64,000 nucleotides of DNA from Streptomyces acidiscabies (lineage in GTDB: Bacteria; Actinomycetota; Actinomycetes; Streptomycetales; Streptomycetaceae). Positions 7,587 through 16,202 of the stretch are shown in pieces. A program made the position numbers and the translations under genes. Under the pieces are notes generated by a model. It searched no databases and was not told where the DNA came from. It saw only the letters and a program-made list of their open reading frames with translations. The DNA is taken from assembly GCF_020010905.1 (NCBI RefSeq), contig NZ_JAGJBY010000002.1:1302001-1366000 (forward strand), written 5' to 3'. Each line of letters opens with the position of its first letter. The stretch's first letter is position 1.

Positions 7587-9536
7587 ATGGCCTTCCCGCA
7601 GAAGACCAAGAAGACCGTCCTGGGCATCGGCGGCGTCGTGATCCTTGCCAGCCTGAATGCGCCCGCCGCGCTGGACTTCGTCGGCGAGCAGTACCACGCG
7701 TACAAGATCGCCCAGCCCGAGTACCGGGCCAAGTACGGCAGTTGGGCCCAGGTCGACATCCCCGAGCAGTACCGCACCAACGCGATCCACGCGGCGCTGC
7801 TGCACACCGGGAAGGTCCTCATCGTCGCCGGGTCCGGCAACGAGCAGAAGAAATTCGACGCCGGGTCCTTCGACACGGTGCTGTGGGACCCGAAGACCGA
7901 CACCTTCAAGAAGATCCCCACCCCCGAGGATTTCTTCTGCTCCGGGCACGCCCAACTCCCCGACGGGCGGCTCCTGGTGGCGGGCGGCACGGCCCGCTAC
8001 GAACTCCTCGACGGGGAGATCGACCGGGCCGCCGGCGGGATGCGCGTCAAGAACGAGAACCCCGACAAACCCATCGTCCTCAAGAAGGGCACCCGCTTCC
8101 GCTCGCCCGCAGGGGTCGAGTACGTCAGCAAGTTCGACGTCACCGTGCCCAAGGCCAAACGCGGCTTCAAGGTGACATACAACCGGCGCGGCGTCATGCA
8201 GCCCTGGCAGACGCAGGTCACCGCCAGCGAGGTCCGCGTCTTCGTCGAGGCCGCCGAGGGCGGGCCCATGTCCGTCACCGAGAAGCGGGCCCAGTACGAG
8301 ATCGTCGGGCTCACCGGCAAGGACGCGGACAACACGTACGGGCTCAGCGAGAAGATCACCTTCGCCAAGCAGGACTTCCAGGGCATCCGCGCCGCCTACG
8401 AGTTCGACCCCCTCGCCGAGCGGTACATCCCCGTCGACCCGATGAAGAAGGCCCGCTGGTACCCGACCCTCGTCGGCCTCGACGACGGGCGTGTCCTCGC
8501 GGTCTCCGGGCTCGACGACGTCGGTGTGGTCGACCCCGGGGACAACGAGATCTACGACCCGCGCACGAAGAAGTGGACGCCGGGGCCCAAGCGGTACTTC
8601 CCGACGTATCCGGCGCTGTTCCTCACCAAGGGCGGGAAGTTGTTCTATCCCGCCTCCAACGCCGGGTACGGGCCCGCCGATCAGGGGCGGGAGCCGGGGA
8701 TCTGGGACCTGAAGACCAACACGTTCCAGAAGGTGCCCGGCCTCAAGGACGCGGACGCGACGGAGACTTCGGCGTCCGTGCTGCTGCCGCCGGCGCAGGA
8801 CCAGCGGGTGATGATCCTCGGCGGCGGGGGCGTGGGGGAGTCGAAGAAGGCGACGCCCCGGACGGCCGTGGTGGACCTCAAGGCGGACAACCCGGTGTTC
8901 AAGGAGGGCCCCAATCTGCCTCAGGGGACCCGGTACTTGAACAGCGTCATCATGCCGGACGACACCGTCTTCACCTCCAACGGCTCCTCCGACTACCGGG
9001 GGCGCAGCGCCAGCAACATCCTCAAGGCGCAGTTCTACGACCCCAAGGGCAACGTCTTCCGGGAGGCCGCCGAACCCGTCGTCGGCCGCAACTACCACTC
9101 CGAGGCCCTGCTGTTGCCCGACGGGCGGGTCGCCACGTTCGGCTCCGACCCGCTCTATGACGACCAACAGAACACGAAACTCGGGCACTTCGAGCAGCGC
9201 ATGGAGGTCTTCACGCCGCCCGCGCTGCACAAGAACGGCAGGGACCGGCCCGTCCTCGACGACGGACCCGGGCTCCTGCCCGACGACCGCAAGGTCACCT
9301 ACCGCACCGCACACCCCGAGCGGATCGTCTCCGCCCGGCTGATGCGGCCCAGCGCCGTCACCCACACCACCGACGTCGAACAGCGGTCCATCGCGCTGGA
9401 GTTGACGAAGGAGGGACGGGCCGTCACGTTCACCGTGCCGGACGATCCGGCGCTGGTGCCGCCCGGCTGGTACATGCTGTTCGCGACGGACGCGGCGGGG
9501 ACACCGTCGGAGGCGAAGTGGATCCAGGTCAAGTGA
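7587..9536 (+). CDS. glxA: radical copper oxidase GlxA
   Basis: A 649-aa galactose-oxidase-like enzyme with an N-terminal membrane anchor (about residues 8-30) and an AGGAGG site before the ATG. By alignment with galactose oxidase motifs, the Tyr-Cys cofactor would be C118 (FFCSGHAQLPDGRLLVAGG) and Y292 (ARWYPTLVGLDDGR). Copper ligands would be Y503-H504 (RNYHSEALLLPDGRV) and H593 (SAVTHTTDVEQR). The ending is the Ig-like DUF1929 domain (WYMLFATDAAG). In S. lividans, GlxA oxidises the CslA glycan and is needed for its deposition and for development. Copper for maturation comes from Sco-type chaperones encoded elsewhere. Confidence 0.95.
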   Translation: MAFPQKTKKTVLGIGGVVILASLNAPAALDFVGEQYHAYKIAQPEYRAKYGSWAQVDIPEQYRTNAIHAALLHTGKVLIVAGSGNEQKKFDAGSFDTVLWDPKTDTFKKIPTPEDFFCSGHAQLPDGRLLVAGGTARYELLDGEIDRAAGGMRVKNENPDKPIVLKKGTRFRSPAGVEYVSKFDVTVPKAKRGFKVTYNRRGVMQPWQTQVTASEVRVFVEAAEGGPMSVTEKRAQYEIVGLTGKDADNTYGLSEKITFAKQDFQGIRAAYEFDPLAERYIPVDPMKKARWYPTLVGLDDGRVLAVSGLDDVGVVDPGDNEIYDPRTKKWTPGPKRYFPTYPALFLTKGGKLFYPASNAGYGPADQGREPGIWDLKTNTFQKVPGLKDADATETSASVLLPPAQDQRVMILGGGGVGESKKATPRTAVVDLKADNPVFKEGPNLPQGTRYLNSVIMPDDTVFTSNGSSDYRGRSASNILKAQFYDPKGNVFREAAEPVVGRNYHSEALLLPDGRVATFGSDPLYDDQQNTKLGHFEQRMEVFTPPALHKNGRDRPVLDDGPGLLPDDRKVTYRTAHPERIVSARLMRPSAVTHTTDVEQRSIALELTKEGRAVTFTVPDDPALVPPGWYMLFATDAAGTPSEAKWIQVK

Positions 9537-9558
9537 GCGGCGTCCACTGCGAGTTGCT

Positions 9559-10542
9559 CTATCTGGAGTTGCGGGCCAGTTCCAGTGCGTACGTCGGCCA
9601 CCACTGGCCCGCGTCCGGTCCGCCCTCGCACGTGCCGTCCGATTCACCCGGCCGTTTGATCCACAGGTAGGCATCCAGAGCGGGTTCCCCGGTTTCGGTG
9701 GTCGGCCGGGTGCCCAGGGCCCGCCCCGGAGGGTTGCACCACACCCCCGGGAGCGGGCCGTTGCCGTTGCGGCTGGTGTCCACCACGAAGTGTTTTCCGC
9801 CCAGTTGGGACGACAGGTCGAGGCCGTAGCGCTTCACCGCGTCGTCCGGCTGGAAGTTGGAGACGTTCAGGGCGAAGCCGTCGGCCGCGTCGACGCCGGA
9901 CCGCTTCAGCGGCTCGACCAGCTTCCAGGGTTCGCGGATCCAGGAGGGGTTGCCGGCGTCCAAGTACACCTTCGTACCGGGCTGTTGCTTCAGCCGCGTG
10001 ATCGCCGCCGCCAGCAACTGCTCGCGCTCGCCGTGGTACTCGCCCGGCGTACACCCGTCCACGATGTGCGCGACCGCGTCCGGCTCCAGGACCACCAGCG
10101 CCTTCGCGTCCCCGATCGCCGACGCGAACCTGCCGATCCACGCGAGGTAGGCGTCGCCGTCCGCCGCGCCGCCCGCCGAGTGCTGGCCGCAGTCGCGGTG
10201 GGGGATGTCGTACGCGACGAACAGCGCCGTACGGCTGTCGCGGGTCGCGGCCGTCGTCGCCGCGGTCACCGCCGGGCCGGGGTCGATCTCGCCGGCCGGC
10301 CACAGGGCCACGGGCTGGTCGGCGATCCTGCGCAGCAGCTCCGCGTCCGAGTTGCGGCCCTCGCGCTTCCACAGCTGGATCTGCCGGGCGGCATTGCTGT
10401 CGGGGTCGACCCAGAAGGCCTGGGCGCCGGCCCGCTTCTTCGGCGGCGCGGCGACCGACGCCTCCTCGGTCGTGGAGGAGGAGCAGGCGGCGGTGAGAGA
10501 GAGGACGACGAAGGCGACGAGTGCGTGGGCTGGACGGGACAT
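9559..10542 (-). CDS. cslZ: GH6 family glycoside hydrolase lipoprotein (CslZ-like endoglucanase)
   Basis: A 327-aa protein starting at ATG 10542, with AGGGAG upstream. The N-terminus is a lipoprotein signal (VVLSLTAAC), so it is probably anchored outside the membrane. The GH6 signature elements are present: VLEPDAVAH, KVYLDAGNPSWI, GFALNVSNFQ, FVVDTSRNGNGP, WCNPPGRALG and LWIKRPGESDG. It is convergent with glxA across a 22-bp gap. In Streptomyces the GH6 gene beside cslA-glxA is thought to trim the tip glucan. The symbol is given by synteny and domain, from memory. Confidence 0.88.
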   Translation of the reverse strand: MSRPAHALVAFVVLSLTAACSSSTTEEASVAAPPKKRAGAQAFWVDPDSNAARQIQLWKREGRNSDAELLRRIADQPVALWPAGEIDPGPAVTAATTAATRDSRTALFVAYDIPHRDCGQHSAGGAADGDAYLAWIGRFASAIGDAKALVVLEPDAVAHIVDGCTPGEYHGEREQLLAAAITRLKQQPGTKVYLDAGNPSWIREPWKLVEPLKRSGVDAADGFALNVSNFQPDDAVKRYGLDLSSQLGGKHFVVDTSRNGNGPLPGVWCNPPGRALGTRPTTETGEPALDAYLWIKRPGESDGTCEGGPDAGQWWPTYALELARNSR

Positions 10543-10710
10543 GCCGCTCCCTGCGAACGAAGGTGGGGACCCTCGTTGCATAGCGTGTGAAAAGTGACGT
10601 ACCAAGTCAAATCGCCGCCTGGTCCGGGAACTTCGCTCAGGAAGCCGTTTCCGGACCGGTGCGTGAGACGTGGCTGACCGGAATGTGACCGGCGGGTAGG
10701 GTCTGGTGCC

Positions 10711-11220
10711 GTGCCGAAGCCCCTCAGTCTCCCCTTCGACCCCATCGCCCGCGCGGACGAGCTCTGGAAGCAGCGGTGGGGGAGCGTGCCGTCCATGGCC
10801 GCGATCACGTCGATCATGCGGGCCCAGCAGATCCTGCTGGCCGAGGTCGACGCGGTGGTGAAGCCGTACGGGTTGACGTTCGCGCGCTACGAGGCCCTGG
10901 TCCTGCTGAACTTCTCCAGAGCCGGCGAACTGACCATGTCCAAGATCGGCGAACGCCTGATGGTCCACCCGACGTCGGTCACCAACACGGTCGACCGCCT
11001 GGTGAGATCCGGCCTGGTGGCCAAACGCCCCAACCCCAACGACGGCCGCGGCACCCTCGCGTCCATCACGGACAAGGGCCGTGAGGTGGTGGAGTCCGCC
11101 ACCCGCGACCTCATGACGATGGACTTCGGCCTCGGCGTCTACGACGCGGAGGAGTGCGCGGAGATCTTCGCGATGCTGAGACCCCTGCGGGTGGCGTCGG
11201 GGGACTTCGAGGAGGAGTAA
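10711..11220 (+). CDS. MarR family transcriptional regulator
   Basis: A 169-aa protein with a GTG start. The winged helix-turn-helix spans about residues 60-130, with the typical LTMSKIGERLMVHPTSVTNTVDRL recognition helix and the wing KRPNPNDGRGTLASITDKGREVV. It is divergent from the GH6 gene across 168 bp. No ligand or target can be read from the sequence. The N-terminal FDPIARADELWKQRWG extension is typical of a Streptomyces-conserved MarR subgroup. Confidence 0.9.
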   Translation: MPKPLSLPFDPIARADELWKQRWGSVPSMAAITSIMRAQQILLAEVDAVVKPYGLTFARYEALVLLNFSRAGELTMSKIGERLMVHPTSVTNTVDRLVRSGLVAKRPNPNDGRGTLASITDKGREVVESATRDLMTMDFGLGVYDAEECAEIFAMLRPLRVASGDFEEE

Positions 11221-11363
11221 CCGCCTCCGCACCCCGTTTCCCCGCAGCACGTTTCCCTCGTGAGGGTGACCGTCGTCCGCTCCGTCGGGCTTGAACGTTC
11301 ATGCAGGGGGAGGGCGTGCCAGCCTGTGCGGCCTGACAGCGGGTCGACGACAGGAGACACCCC

Positions 11364-11837
11364 GTGACGAGGACGAAGACGCGCCGTGTGGTGCGCGGAG
11401 CGCTGGCGGGACTGCTGGCCGCCGCGACGACGCTGGGGATGCCGGGAACGGCGACCGCGAGCGCCATCGGCACGACCGCGATCGGGACGTTCAGCTACGA
11501 GCTGCGTGGTGCCGGTGTGAAGGTTCCCGTGGGGTGTTTCCTCACCCACCGCATCGATGGGGCCGGGCGGCGGATCACCGGTCAGCGCGCGGGAGTCGAC
11601 TGTGTCGGCCTGGCCGCGGCCTTCTCCCGGTTCTGCAACTGGCGTATCGACTTCACCTACGCGGACACCGACGACCGTACGTATCTGACGTCCCGGGGTG
11701 CCACGCACACGGAGTGTGGTGCGGGGCTGCTGCGCAAGGGTGCCGCACGGACCTTGCCGAAGTACGGCAAGGCGTGTGCGCGGTTTCATGTCAACGGCAA
11801 GCTGCGGGCCATGCAGTGCCACTTCGTGACGCGGTGA
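11364..11837 (+). CDS. secreted six-cysteine hypothetical protein
   Basis: A 157-aa protein with a GTG start. A clear Sec signal peptide covers residues 1-33 (VVRGALAGLLAAATTLG..ATASA). The mature part has six cysteines (VGCFL, VDCVG, FCNW, TECGA, KACAR, MQCHF), enough for three disulfides in a compact extracellular domain. I recognise no family. It is convergent with the DUF3817 gene, with three bases between stops. Confidence 0.75.
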   Translation: MTRTKTRRVVRGALAGLLAAATTLGMPGTATASAIGTTAIGTFSYELRGAGVKVPVGCFLTHRIDGAGRRITGQRAGVDCVGLAAAFSRFCNWRIDFTYADTDDRTYLTSRGATHTECGAGLLRKGAARTLPKYGKACARFHVNGKLRAMQCHFVTR

Positions 11838-11840
11838 GGT

Positions 11841-12182
11841 TCAGACCGCTGCCGGCTTCGTCGCCTGGTCGTCGACGACCAGCGGGGTGATCTCGCGGGT
11901 GATGCGGCGTTCGACGAAGAAGGCCGCCGTCGGGATGGTGCCGGCGAGGAGGACCCAGGCGAGGCGGGGGAGGGGGAACTTCGCCTTTGTGCCGAGGTCG
12001 AACGCGAAGATCAGGTAGACGATGTACAGCCAGCCGTGAGCGACGCCGACCACCGTCACGAAGCTGCCGAATCCGTCCAGGTCCAGCACTCGCTTGCCGA
12101 TCACGCCGATCGTCAGCAGGACGAGGAGTACGGCGGTGACGTAGGCCATCACCCGGTAACGGGTCAAGACGCTCTTTTTCAT
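11841..12182 (-). CDS. DUF3817 domain membrane protein
   Basis: A 113-aa membrane protein with three hydrophobic segments (MAYVTAVLLVLLTIGVIG, VTVVGVAHGWLYIVYLIFAF, LAWVLLAGTIPTAAFF) and the family ending FFVERRITRE. It is related to the protein at 1363..1707 but clearly diverged. It lies downstream of a TetR gene on the same strand with a 72-bp gap, so it may be cotranscribed. The function is unknown. Confidence 0.88.
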   Translation of the reverse strand: MKKSVLTRYRVMAYVTAVLLVLLTIGVIGKRVLDLDGFGSFVTVVGVAHGWLYIVYLIFAFDLGTKAKFPLPRLAWVLLAGTIPTAAFFVERRITREITPLVVDDQATKPAAV

Positions 12183-12254
12183 GGCGTCGAGCGTAGCCGG
12201 TGGCCCTCACCCGCCCGCGCGCCGGGACCCCCTTGACTTGGCGATCTCTTTACC

Positions 12255-12875
12255 TCACGCCGTAGCCGCAGGCAGTCCGCCCAGCAGCAGCCGTGTGAAC
12301 GTCCGCACCCACTGCTCGTCCGCCGGCTCCGCGCTCACCAGCGTCCGGTGGACGACCGCCCCGGCGACGACGTCGAAGATGAGGTCGACGGTCCGCGCGG
12401 ACTCCGCCGGATCGGCCTCCGCCGGCAGCTCCCCGCGCGTCTGCGCCCGCGACCGCCCTTCGAGGACGAGCCGCTTCTGCCGCTCGACGATGGACCAGCG
12501 GATGCGTTCGCGCAGCGCGTCGTCCCGCGTGGACTCGGCGACGACGGCCATGAGCCCACTGCGTGCCTCCGGCCGCGCCAGGATCGCCGCGAACTGGAGT
12601 ACCACCCCCTCGATGTCCGCCGTGAGGCTGCCTCGGTCCGGCAGGCGGAGTTCGTCGAAGAGTTCGGCCACCGCGTCGACGACCAGTTCGTTCTTGCCGG
12701 TCCAGCGGCGGTAGAGGGTTGTCTTCGCGACGCCCGCTCGGGTGGCCACGTCCCCCAGCGTGAGTTTGGACCAGCCCAGGTCCACCAGCGCCTCCCGCGT
12801 CGCGGCCAGGATCGCGGCGTCCGCGGTGGTGCTGCGTGGACGGCCCGGACGGGGGGCGGGGCTGCGGCTCTGCAT
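12255..12875 (-). CDS. TetR/AcrR family transcriptional regulator
   Basis: A 206-aa protein starting MQSRSPAPRPGRPRSTTADAA, a usual Arg/Pro-rich TetR N-terminus; the longer in-frame start at 12959 looks non-coding. The helix-turn-helix is TLGDVATRAGVAKTTLYRRWTGKNELV. The C-terminal domain resembles the TetR_C_11-like group seen in many Streptomyces regulators. Its targets are unknown. The 369-bp region upstream carries a CGCTACG/CGTAGCG inverted repeat that could be an operator. Confidence 0.9.
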   Translation of the reverse strand: MQSRSPAPRPGRPRSTTADAAILAATREALVDLGWSKLTLGDVATRAGVAKTTLYRRWTGKNELVVDAVAELFDELRLPDRGSLTADIEGVVLQFAAILARPEARSGLMAVVAESTRDDALRERIRWSIVERQKRLVLEGRSRAQTRGELPAEADPAESARTVDLIFDVVAGAVVHRTLVSAEPADEQWVRTFTRLLLGGLPAATA

Positions 12876-13244
12876 CGGACGACCATAGCGGCCGTACGTA
12901 ATTCGGTGGAGCCCTGTGAACGGGTGCGGTGAAGATGGTGGAGTCGTGAGGGAGATCACCGGGAAGGACTCCCGTGAGGGACACGGCGCGCATTACGCTA
13001 CGGGTCGTAGCGAAAGCTCGGCAGGGGACCGGCGCAGCCCGCGACAGACGTACGCGAGCGGTGCGGGGACCGGAGGTCCGGACGGCACGCGGGGTGGGGA
13101 CCCCGGCGTCGTACGGCGGACCGCTCGGGTTTTCGAGACCGGTGGACGCGTGCCCGCGAACCCGTCGGGGCAAACGCGGCCCCGGCGTAACGAGGTTCAC
13201 GGACCGCTTTTCGCACAGGCGCCGGATCGGGGGAGGATAGGCGT
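12876..13244. other. 369-bp non-coding region between tetR and the thioredoxin-TPR gene
   Basis: I see no convincing gene here; open frames in it have no ribosome site or family resemblance. It contains one inverted repeat, CGCTACG-GGT-CGTAGCG (12996..13012), and GCCGTACGTA near the tetR start. It must hold the divergent promoters. A GGGGGAGG ribosome site precedes the ATG at 13245. Confidence 0.5.
12996..13012. promoter_or_regulatory. inverted repeat, possible operator
   Basis: Two seven-base arms CGCTACG and CGTAGCG with a GGT spacer lie between divergent genes. The size fits a TetR-type half-site pair. The regulator at 12255..12875 is the obvious candidate, but nothing in the sequence proves it. 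Confidence 0.45.
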
Positions 13245-14222
13245 ATGCAGCCACGGAACATGTCCATGAGCGGAGTCGTCGACCTCGCCGCGGTGAAGGC
13301 GGCCCAGGAGGCCAAGTCGAAGGCGGAGCAGACGCGCGCCGAAACGGCCCGCCAGGGCGGCGCGGGGGCGATCTCCCCGGCCGACCTCGTGATCGACGTC
13401 GACGAGGCCGGGTTCGAGAGCCAGGTCATCCAGCGGTCCGCCGAGGTCGCGGTCGTCATCGACTTCTGGGCCGAGTGGTGCCAGCCCTGCAAGCAGCTCA
13501 GCCCGGTCCTGGAGCGCCTCGCGGTCGAGTACGACGGCCGCATCCTGCTCGCCAAGATCGACGTCGACGCCAACCAGATGCTGATGCAGCAGTTCGGCAT
13601 CCAGGGCATCCCGGCCGTCTTCGCCGTGGTGGCCGGCCAGGCGCTCCCGCTCTTCCAGGGCGCCGCCCCCGAGGAGCAGATCCGCCAGACCCTGGACCAG
13701 TTGGTCCAGGTCGCCGAGGAGCGCTTCGGCATCACGGGCCTGACGGTCGACCCGGACGCGGAGCCCGGCGCGGCCCCCGAGGCGCCGGTCCAGGCCCCGG
13801 TCGGGCCGTACGACGCGCTGCTCGCCGCCGCCGTCGAGGCGCTGGACGCCGGGGACCTGGGCGGCGCCGTACGGGCGTACCAGAACGTGCTGGCCGACGA
13901 CCCGGGCAACGAGGAGGCGAAACTCGGGCTCGCGCAGGCCGAGTTGCTCCAGCGCATCCAGGACCTCGACCCGCAGGCCGTACGCCGGGACGCGGCCGAG
14001 AAGCCGGGCGACGCGGCGGCCCAACTCGCCGCCGCCGACCTGGATCTGGTGGGCGGTCATGTCGAGGACGCGTTCGGGCGGCTCATCGAGACGGTCCGGC
14101 GCACGGTCGGTGACGACCGGGACGCCGTACGGGTCCGGCTGCTCGAACTCTTCGAGGTGATCGGTCCCGACGATCCCCGGGTCGCGGCGGCGAGGCGCGC
14201 GCTGGCCCGCGCGCTGTTCTGA
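13245..14222 (+). CDS. ybbN: thioredoxin-TPR co-chaperone (CnoX/YbbN-like)
   Basis: A 325-aa protein. Residues about 60-160 form a thioredoxin domain (VVIDFWAEWCQPCKQLSPVLERLA) with the motif WCQPC. This is followed by an acidic Pro/Ala linker and a TPR-like helical half (ALDAGDLGGAVRAYQNVLADDPGNEEAKLGLAQAELL). The architecture matches CnoX/YbbN, a holdase working with DnaK and GroEL. Both cysteines are retained, so redox activity is possible. It is a single-gene unit on the plus strand, followed by a strong hairpin. Confidence 0.9.
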   Translation: MQPRNMSMSGVVDLAAVKAAQEAKSKAEQTRAETARQGGAGAISPADLVIDVDEAGFESQVIQRSAEVAVVIDFWAEWCQPCKQLSPVLERLAVEYDGRILLAKIDVDANQMLMQQFGIQGIPAVFAVVAGQALPLFQGAAPEEQIRQTLDQLVQVAEERFGITGLTVDPDAEPGAAPEAPVQAPVGPYDALLAAAVEALDAGDLGGAVRAYQNVLADDPGNEEAKLGLAQAELLQRIQDLDPQAVRRDAAEKPGDAAAQLAAADLDLVGGHVEDAFGRLIETVRRTVGDDRDAVRVRLLELFEVIGPDDPRVAAARRALARALF

Positions 14223-14285
14223 CCAGTCGCTAAACCTGCCGGTACCGAGGTACCGGAGGGAAAGTTCGGTCGGCTGGGCGCTTTT

Positions 14286-14323
14286 GCGGCCACGCTTTGC
14301 CAAATCTTGGTAAACGTGGCCGC
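14286..14323 (+). terminator. long hairpin after ybbN-like gene
   Basis: Nine-base arms GCGGCCACG and CGTGGCCGC enclose a second inner pairing (CCAA-ATC-TTGG). It lies 63 bp past the stop. There is no T-tract, as is common for Streptomyces terminators. Confidence 0.55.
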
Positions 14324-14324
14324 T

Positions 14325-14339
14325 GTTACTTCCAGTAAG
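14325..14339. promoter_or_regulatory. inverted repeat related to 14453 site
   Basis: GTTACTTCCAGTAAG is a near-palindrome (GTTACT / AGTAAG) with a three-base centre. It resembles the better palindrome 128 bp downstream, so both may bind one regulator. Confidence 0.4.
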
Positions 14340-14452
14340 TCGAAGCCGTTGGTCTGCCGGATTCTGTCCCCCTGTCACATGTTTTGTCCTGGGCAGGGAT
14401 GTCGCGCTCGGTCGTCGGTCGAGACCTGTGGGTCGTCGGACGGTTATCCGGC

Positions 14453-14470
14453 CGTTACTAGCCAGTAACG
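14453..14470. promoter_or_regulatory. palindromic operator candidate
   Basis: CGTTACT-AGCC-AGTAACG has perfect seven-base arms. It lies 378 bp before the DUF6230 gene and shares its core with 14325..14339. The size and symmetry are typical of TetR-family sites. The regulator is not identifiable from the window. Confidence 0.45.
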
Positions 14471-14847
14471 AACCCCCTTGTGCGGGCGGCGAGAATGCAC
14501 CACGATCGGCGACGCTCGGTCCATTCCCGTTCCCCGGCAGCCGGTCGGGACACGGGCCTGATGGGTCCCCACCGGGCAGGGCCGACGGCGACGCCGACGG
14601 TCCTCAGGGCAGGGGGGTCTTCGCCTGCGGGTGGAGCCTGTCCGGCAAGGTTGCGCATGATGCGTGTCAGGCGCGACCGAGTGGTAGTCGCTCGGGGGTG
14701 ATCGCCGGTGATCTCAGCGCGGTTCGCGCTTTCGAGCACAGGCGCTCCCCTTCCCGAGGACGTAGCACTTCTCCCATCCCTGCCTGGCCGAGTCGCCGTT
14801 CCACGGGGCTCGTCGGAGCGGGATGTACGTCCGAGAAGGAGGAAATG

Positions 14848-15522
14848 ATGGAGTCCCAGGTGCGTGGCGGGACCAGATGGAAGCGGTTCGCTGTGGTGAT
14901 GGTGCCCAGCGTCGCCGCCACGGCGTGCATAGGCGTGGCCCTCGCACAGGGCGCGCTCGCGGCGTCGTTCAGCGTTTCGGGCCAGTCGTTCAAGGTCACG
15001 GCCGACGTACTGGACGGTAAGGGCTTCAGCCAGTACGGCGCGGTCGACACGGGGTACACCCTTACCGGTCAGAAGGCCGCTCACCCGGTGGCGGTCTCGT
15101 CGTTCAAGTCGGCGACGATCAAGAACTTGTGCCAGTCGGTCGTGACCCCCGACATCCCGCTCGTCGGGTCGGTCACCCTGACGCTCAAGGCCGGTGACAG
15201 CGATGACAAGGAGCAGCAGGTTTCTGCTGACCGCTTGTTCATCGACGTCGAGGATCTGGAGACCACGAGCGCGACGTTCGGGCAGATCGATATCGGTGTT
15301 GCGGCCGGTGACACAGGTAACCCTGACAAGGGTGGCAAGAGCACCGGCATGAAGGGCGGCAAGGAGCAGGCCAATCCGTACGGCTTCGCTCAGCAGGCCG
15401 ACACCGCCCTGCTGACCGGTGTGAAGCAGACGGCGTGGGCGACCACCGCCGGAACCTTCACGCTGCCCCATCTGAAGATGAAGCTTGCCCTCGGCTCGGG
15501 CCCCAAGGTCGAGTGCTACTAG
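14848..15522 (+). CDS. DUF6230 family exported protein
   Basis: A 224-aa protein. Of two adjacent ATG codons, the second (14848) has the better spacing from AAGGAGG. A membrane/signal segment covers residues 14-36 (FAVVMVPSVAATACIGVALAQGALAA). The mature domain is beta-rich (SFSVSGQSFKVTADVLDGKGFSQYG) with two cysteines. These proteins are sometimes labelled cholesterol esterase, but no esterase motif is visible. It leads a three-gene set with DUF6114 and Ser/Pro-rich exported proteins that is conserved in Streptomyces. A cell-surface structural role is likely but unproven. Confidence 0.85.
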   Translation: MESQVRGGTRWKRFAVVMVPSVAATACIGVALAQGALAASFSVSGQSFKVTADVLDGKGFSQYGAVDTGYTLTGQKAAHPVAVSSFKSATIKNLCQSVVTPDIPLVGSVTLTLKAGDSDDKEQQVSADRLFIDVEDLETTSATFGQIDIGVAAGDTGNPDKGGKSTGMKGGKEQANPYGFAQQADTALLTGVKQTAWATTAGTFTLPHLKMKLALGSGPKVECY

Positions 15523-15650
15523 GCGCGAGGTGACGGGCGGGAGTGCCATTCGGCCTCCCGCCTGTCTCGCTCTCCCGCCGAATTCACACTCCCCTCGCAA
15601 ACGCGACACAACTTTCACCACAGCAAAGCCGCACCAGGGAGCTGTTTTCC

Positions 15651-16202
15651 ATGAGCGCCATCTCTGCCGCCCCCGGCCTGTTCGCCCGAGGGAGGTCGCG
15701 GTTCAAGGTCTGGCGGGGCACCCGGCCGTTCTGGGCGGGCCTCTATGTCATGCTCAGCGGTTTTCCGATCATGTACTTCCCGTACGCGCACGTGCGGATC
15801 GGTCATCTGACGGTGGCGATGGCCACCACCGCGGGCGCCGGCTCCCTGATCATCGGGGTGCTCCTCGTCACCCTGGGGATCAGCCTCTGGTTCCAGCAGC
15901 ACATCCGTACGTTCGCCGGTGTCGCCGCGATCCTGCTGGCCCTGGTCTCCCTCCCGGTCTCCAACTTCGGCGGCTTCGTGGTGGGCTTCCTGTTCGCGCT
16001 GTTCGGCGGCGCGATGGCCGTGTCGTGGGCGCCGGGCAAGCCGGCCGAGGCGTTGCCGGTCGAGGAGAGCGCGCCGGCCGTCGACGAGGCCCCGCAGGCG
16101 GTCGCGGAGGTGCCGGAGCCGCGCGGCGAGACCGGCGAGCCGAAGGACCTGTCAGGAACGAGCCCGGCCAACGGGGCGAACGGGAGGCGCAGTGCCGACT
16201 GA
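15651..16202 (+). CDS. DUF6114 domain membrane protein
   Basis: A 183-aa protein starting MSAISAAPGLFARGRSRF. Residues about 22-125 contain four hydrophobic segments (FWAGLYVMLSGFPIMYF, AGAGSLIIGVLLVTLGISLWF, AGVAAILLALVSLPV, GGFVVGFLFALFGGAMAV). The tail of about 55 residues is acidic and Pro-rich. The second gene of the DUF6230 set; its stop overlaps the next GTG start by 11 bp, indicating coupled translation. It may form a membrane platform for its two exported partners (inference). Confidence 0.87.
   Translation: MSAISAAPGLFARGRSRFKVWRGTRPFWAGLYVMLSGFPIMYFPYAHVRIGHLTVAMATTAGAGSLIIGVLLVTLGISLWFQQHIRTFAGVAAILLALVSLPVSNFGGFVVGFLFALFGGAMAVSWAPGKPAEALPVEESAPAVDEAPQAVAEVPEPRGETGEPKDLSGTSPANGANGRRSAD

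Larger units (their letters stand above)
14223..14847. other. 625-bp non-coding leader region before the DUF6230 operon
   Basis: No gene is supported. The left third has two hairpins: CCGGTACC-GA-GGTACCGG (14239..14256) and the long stem at 14286..14323. Two related inverted repeats with GTTACT and AGTAA arms follow at 14325 and 14453. The remaining 370 bp are GC-rich without a recognised riboswitch. The length suggests a regulated promoter or a long 5' leader for the exported-protein operon. Confidence 0.5.

Noticed and set aside
7581..9674. A 697-codon minus-strand frame opposite glxA
   Set aside because: A shadow of glxA with third-position bias in the wrong phase.
12974..13240. An 88-codon frame in the gap before the thioredoxin-TPR gene
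   Set aside because: No ribosome site, Arg/Gly-rich random-like product, and it overlaps the required promoter region.
14223..14847. A ydaO-type c-di-AMP or other known riboswitch in the DUF6230 leader
   Set aside because: I could not find the conserved stems or loops of any class I know; only simple hairpins are visible.
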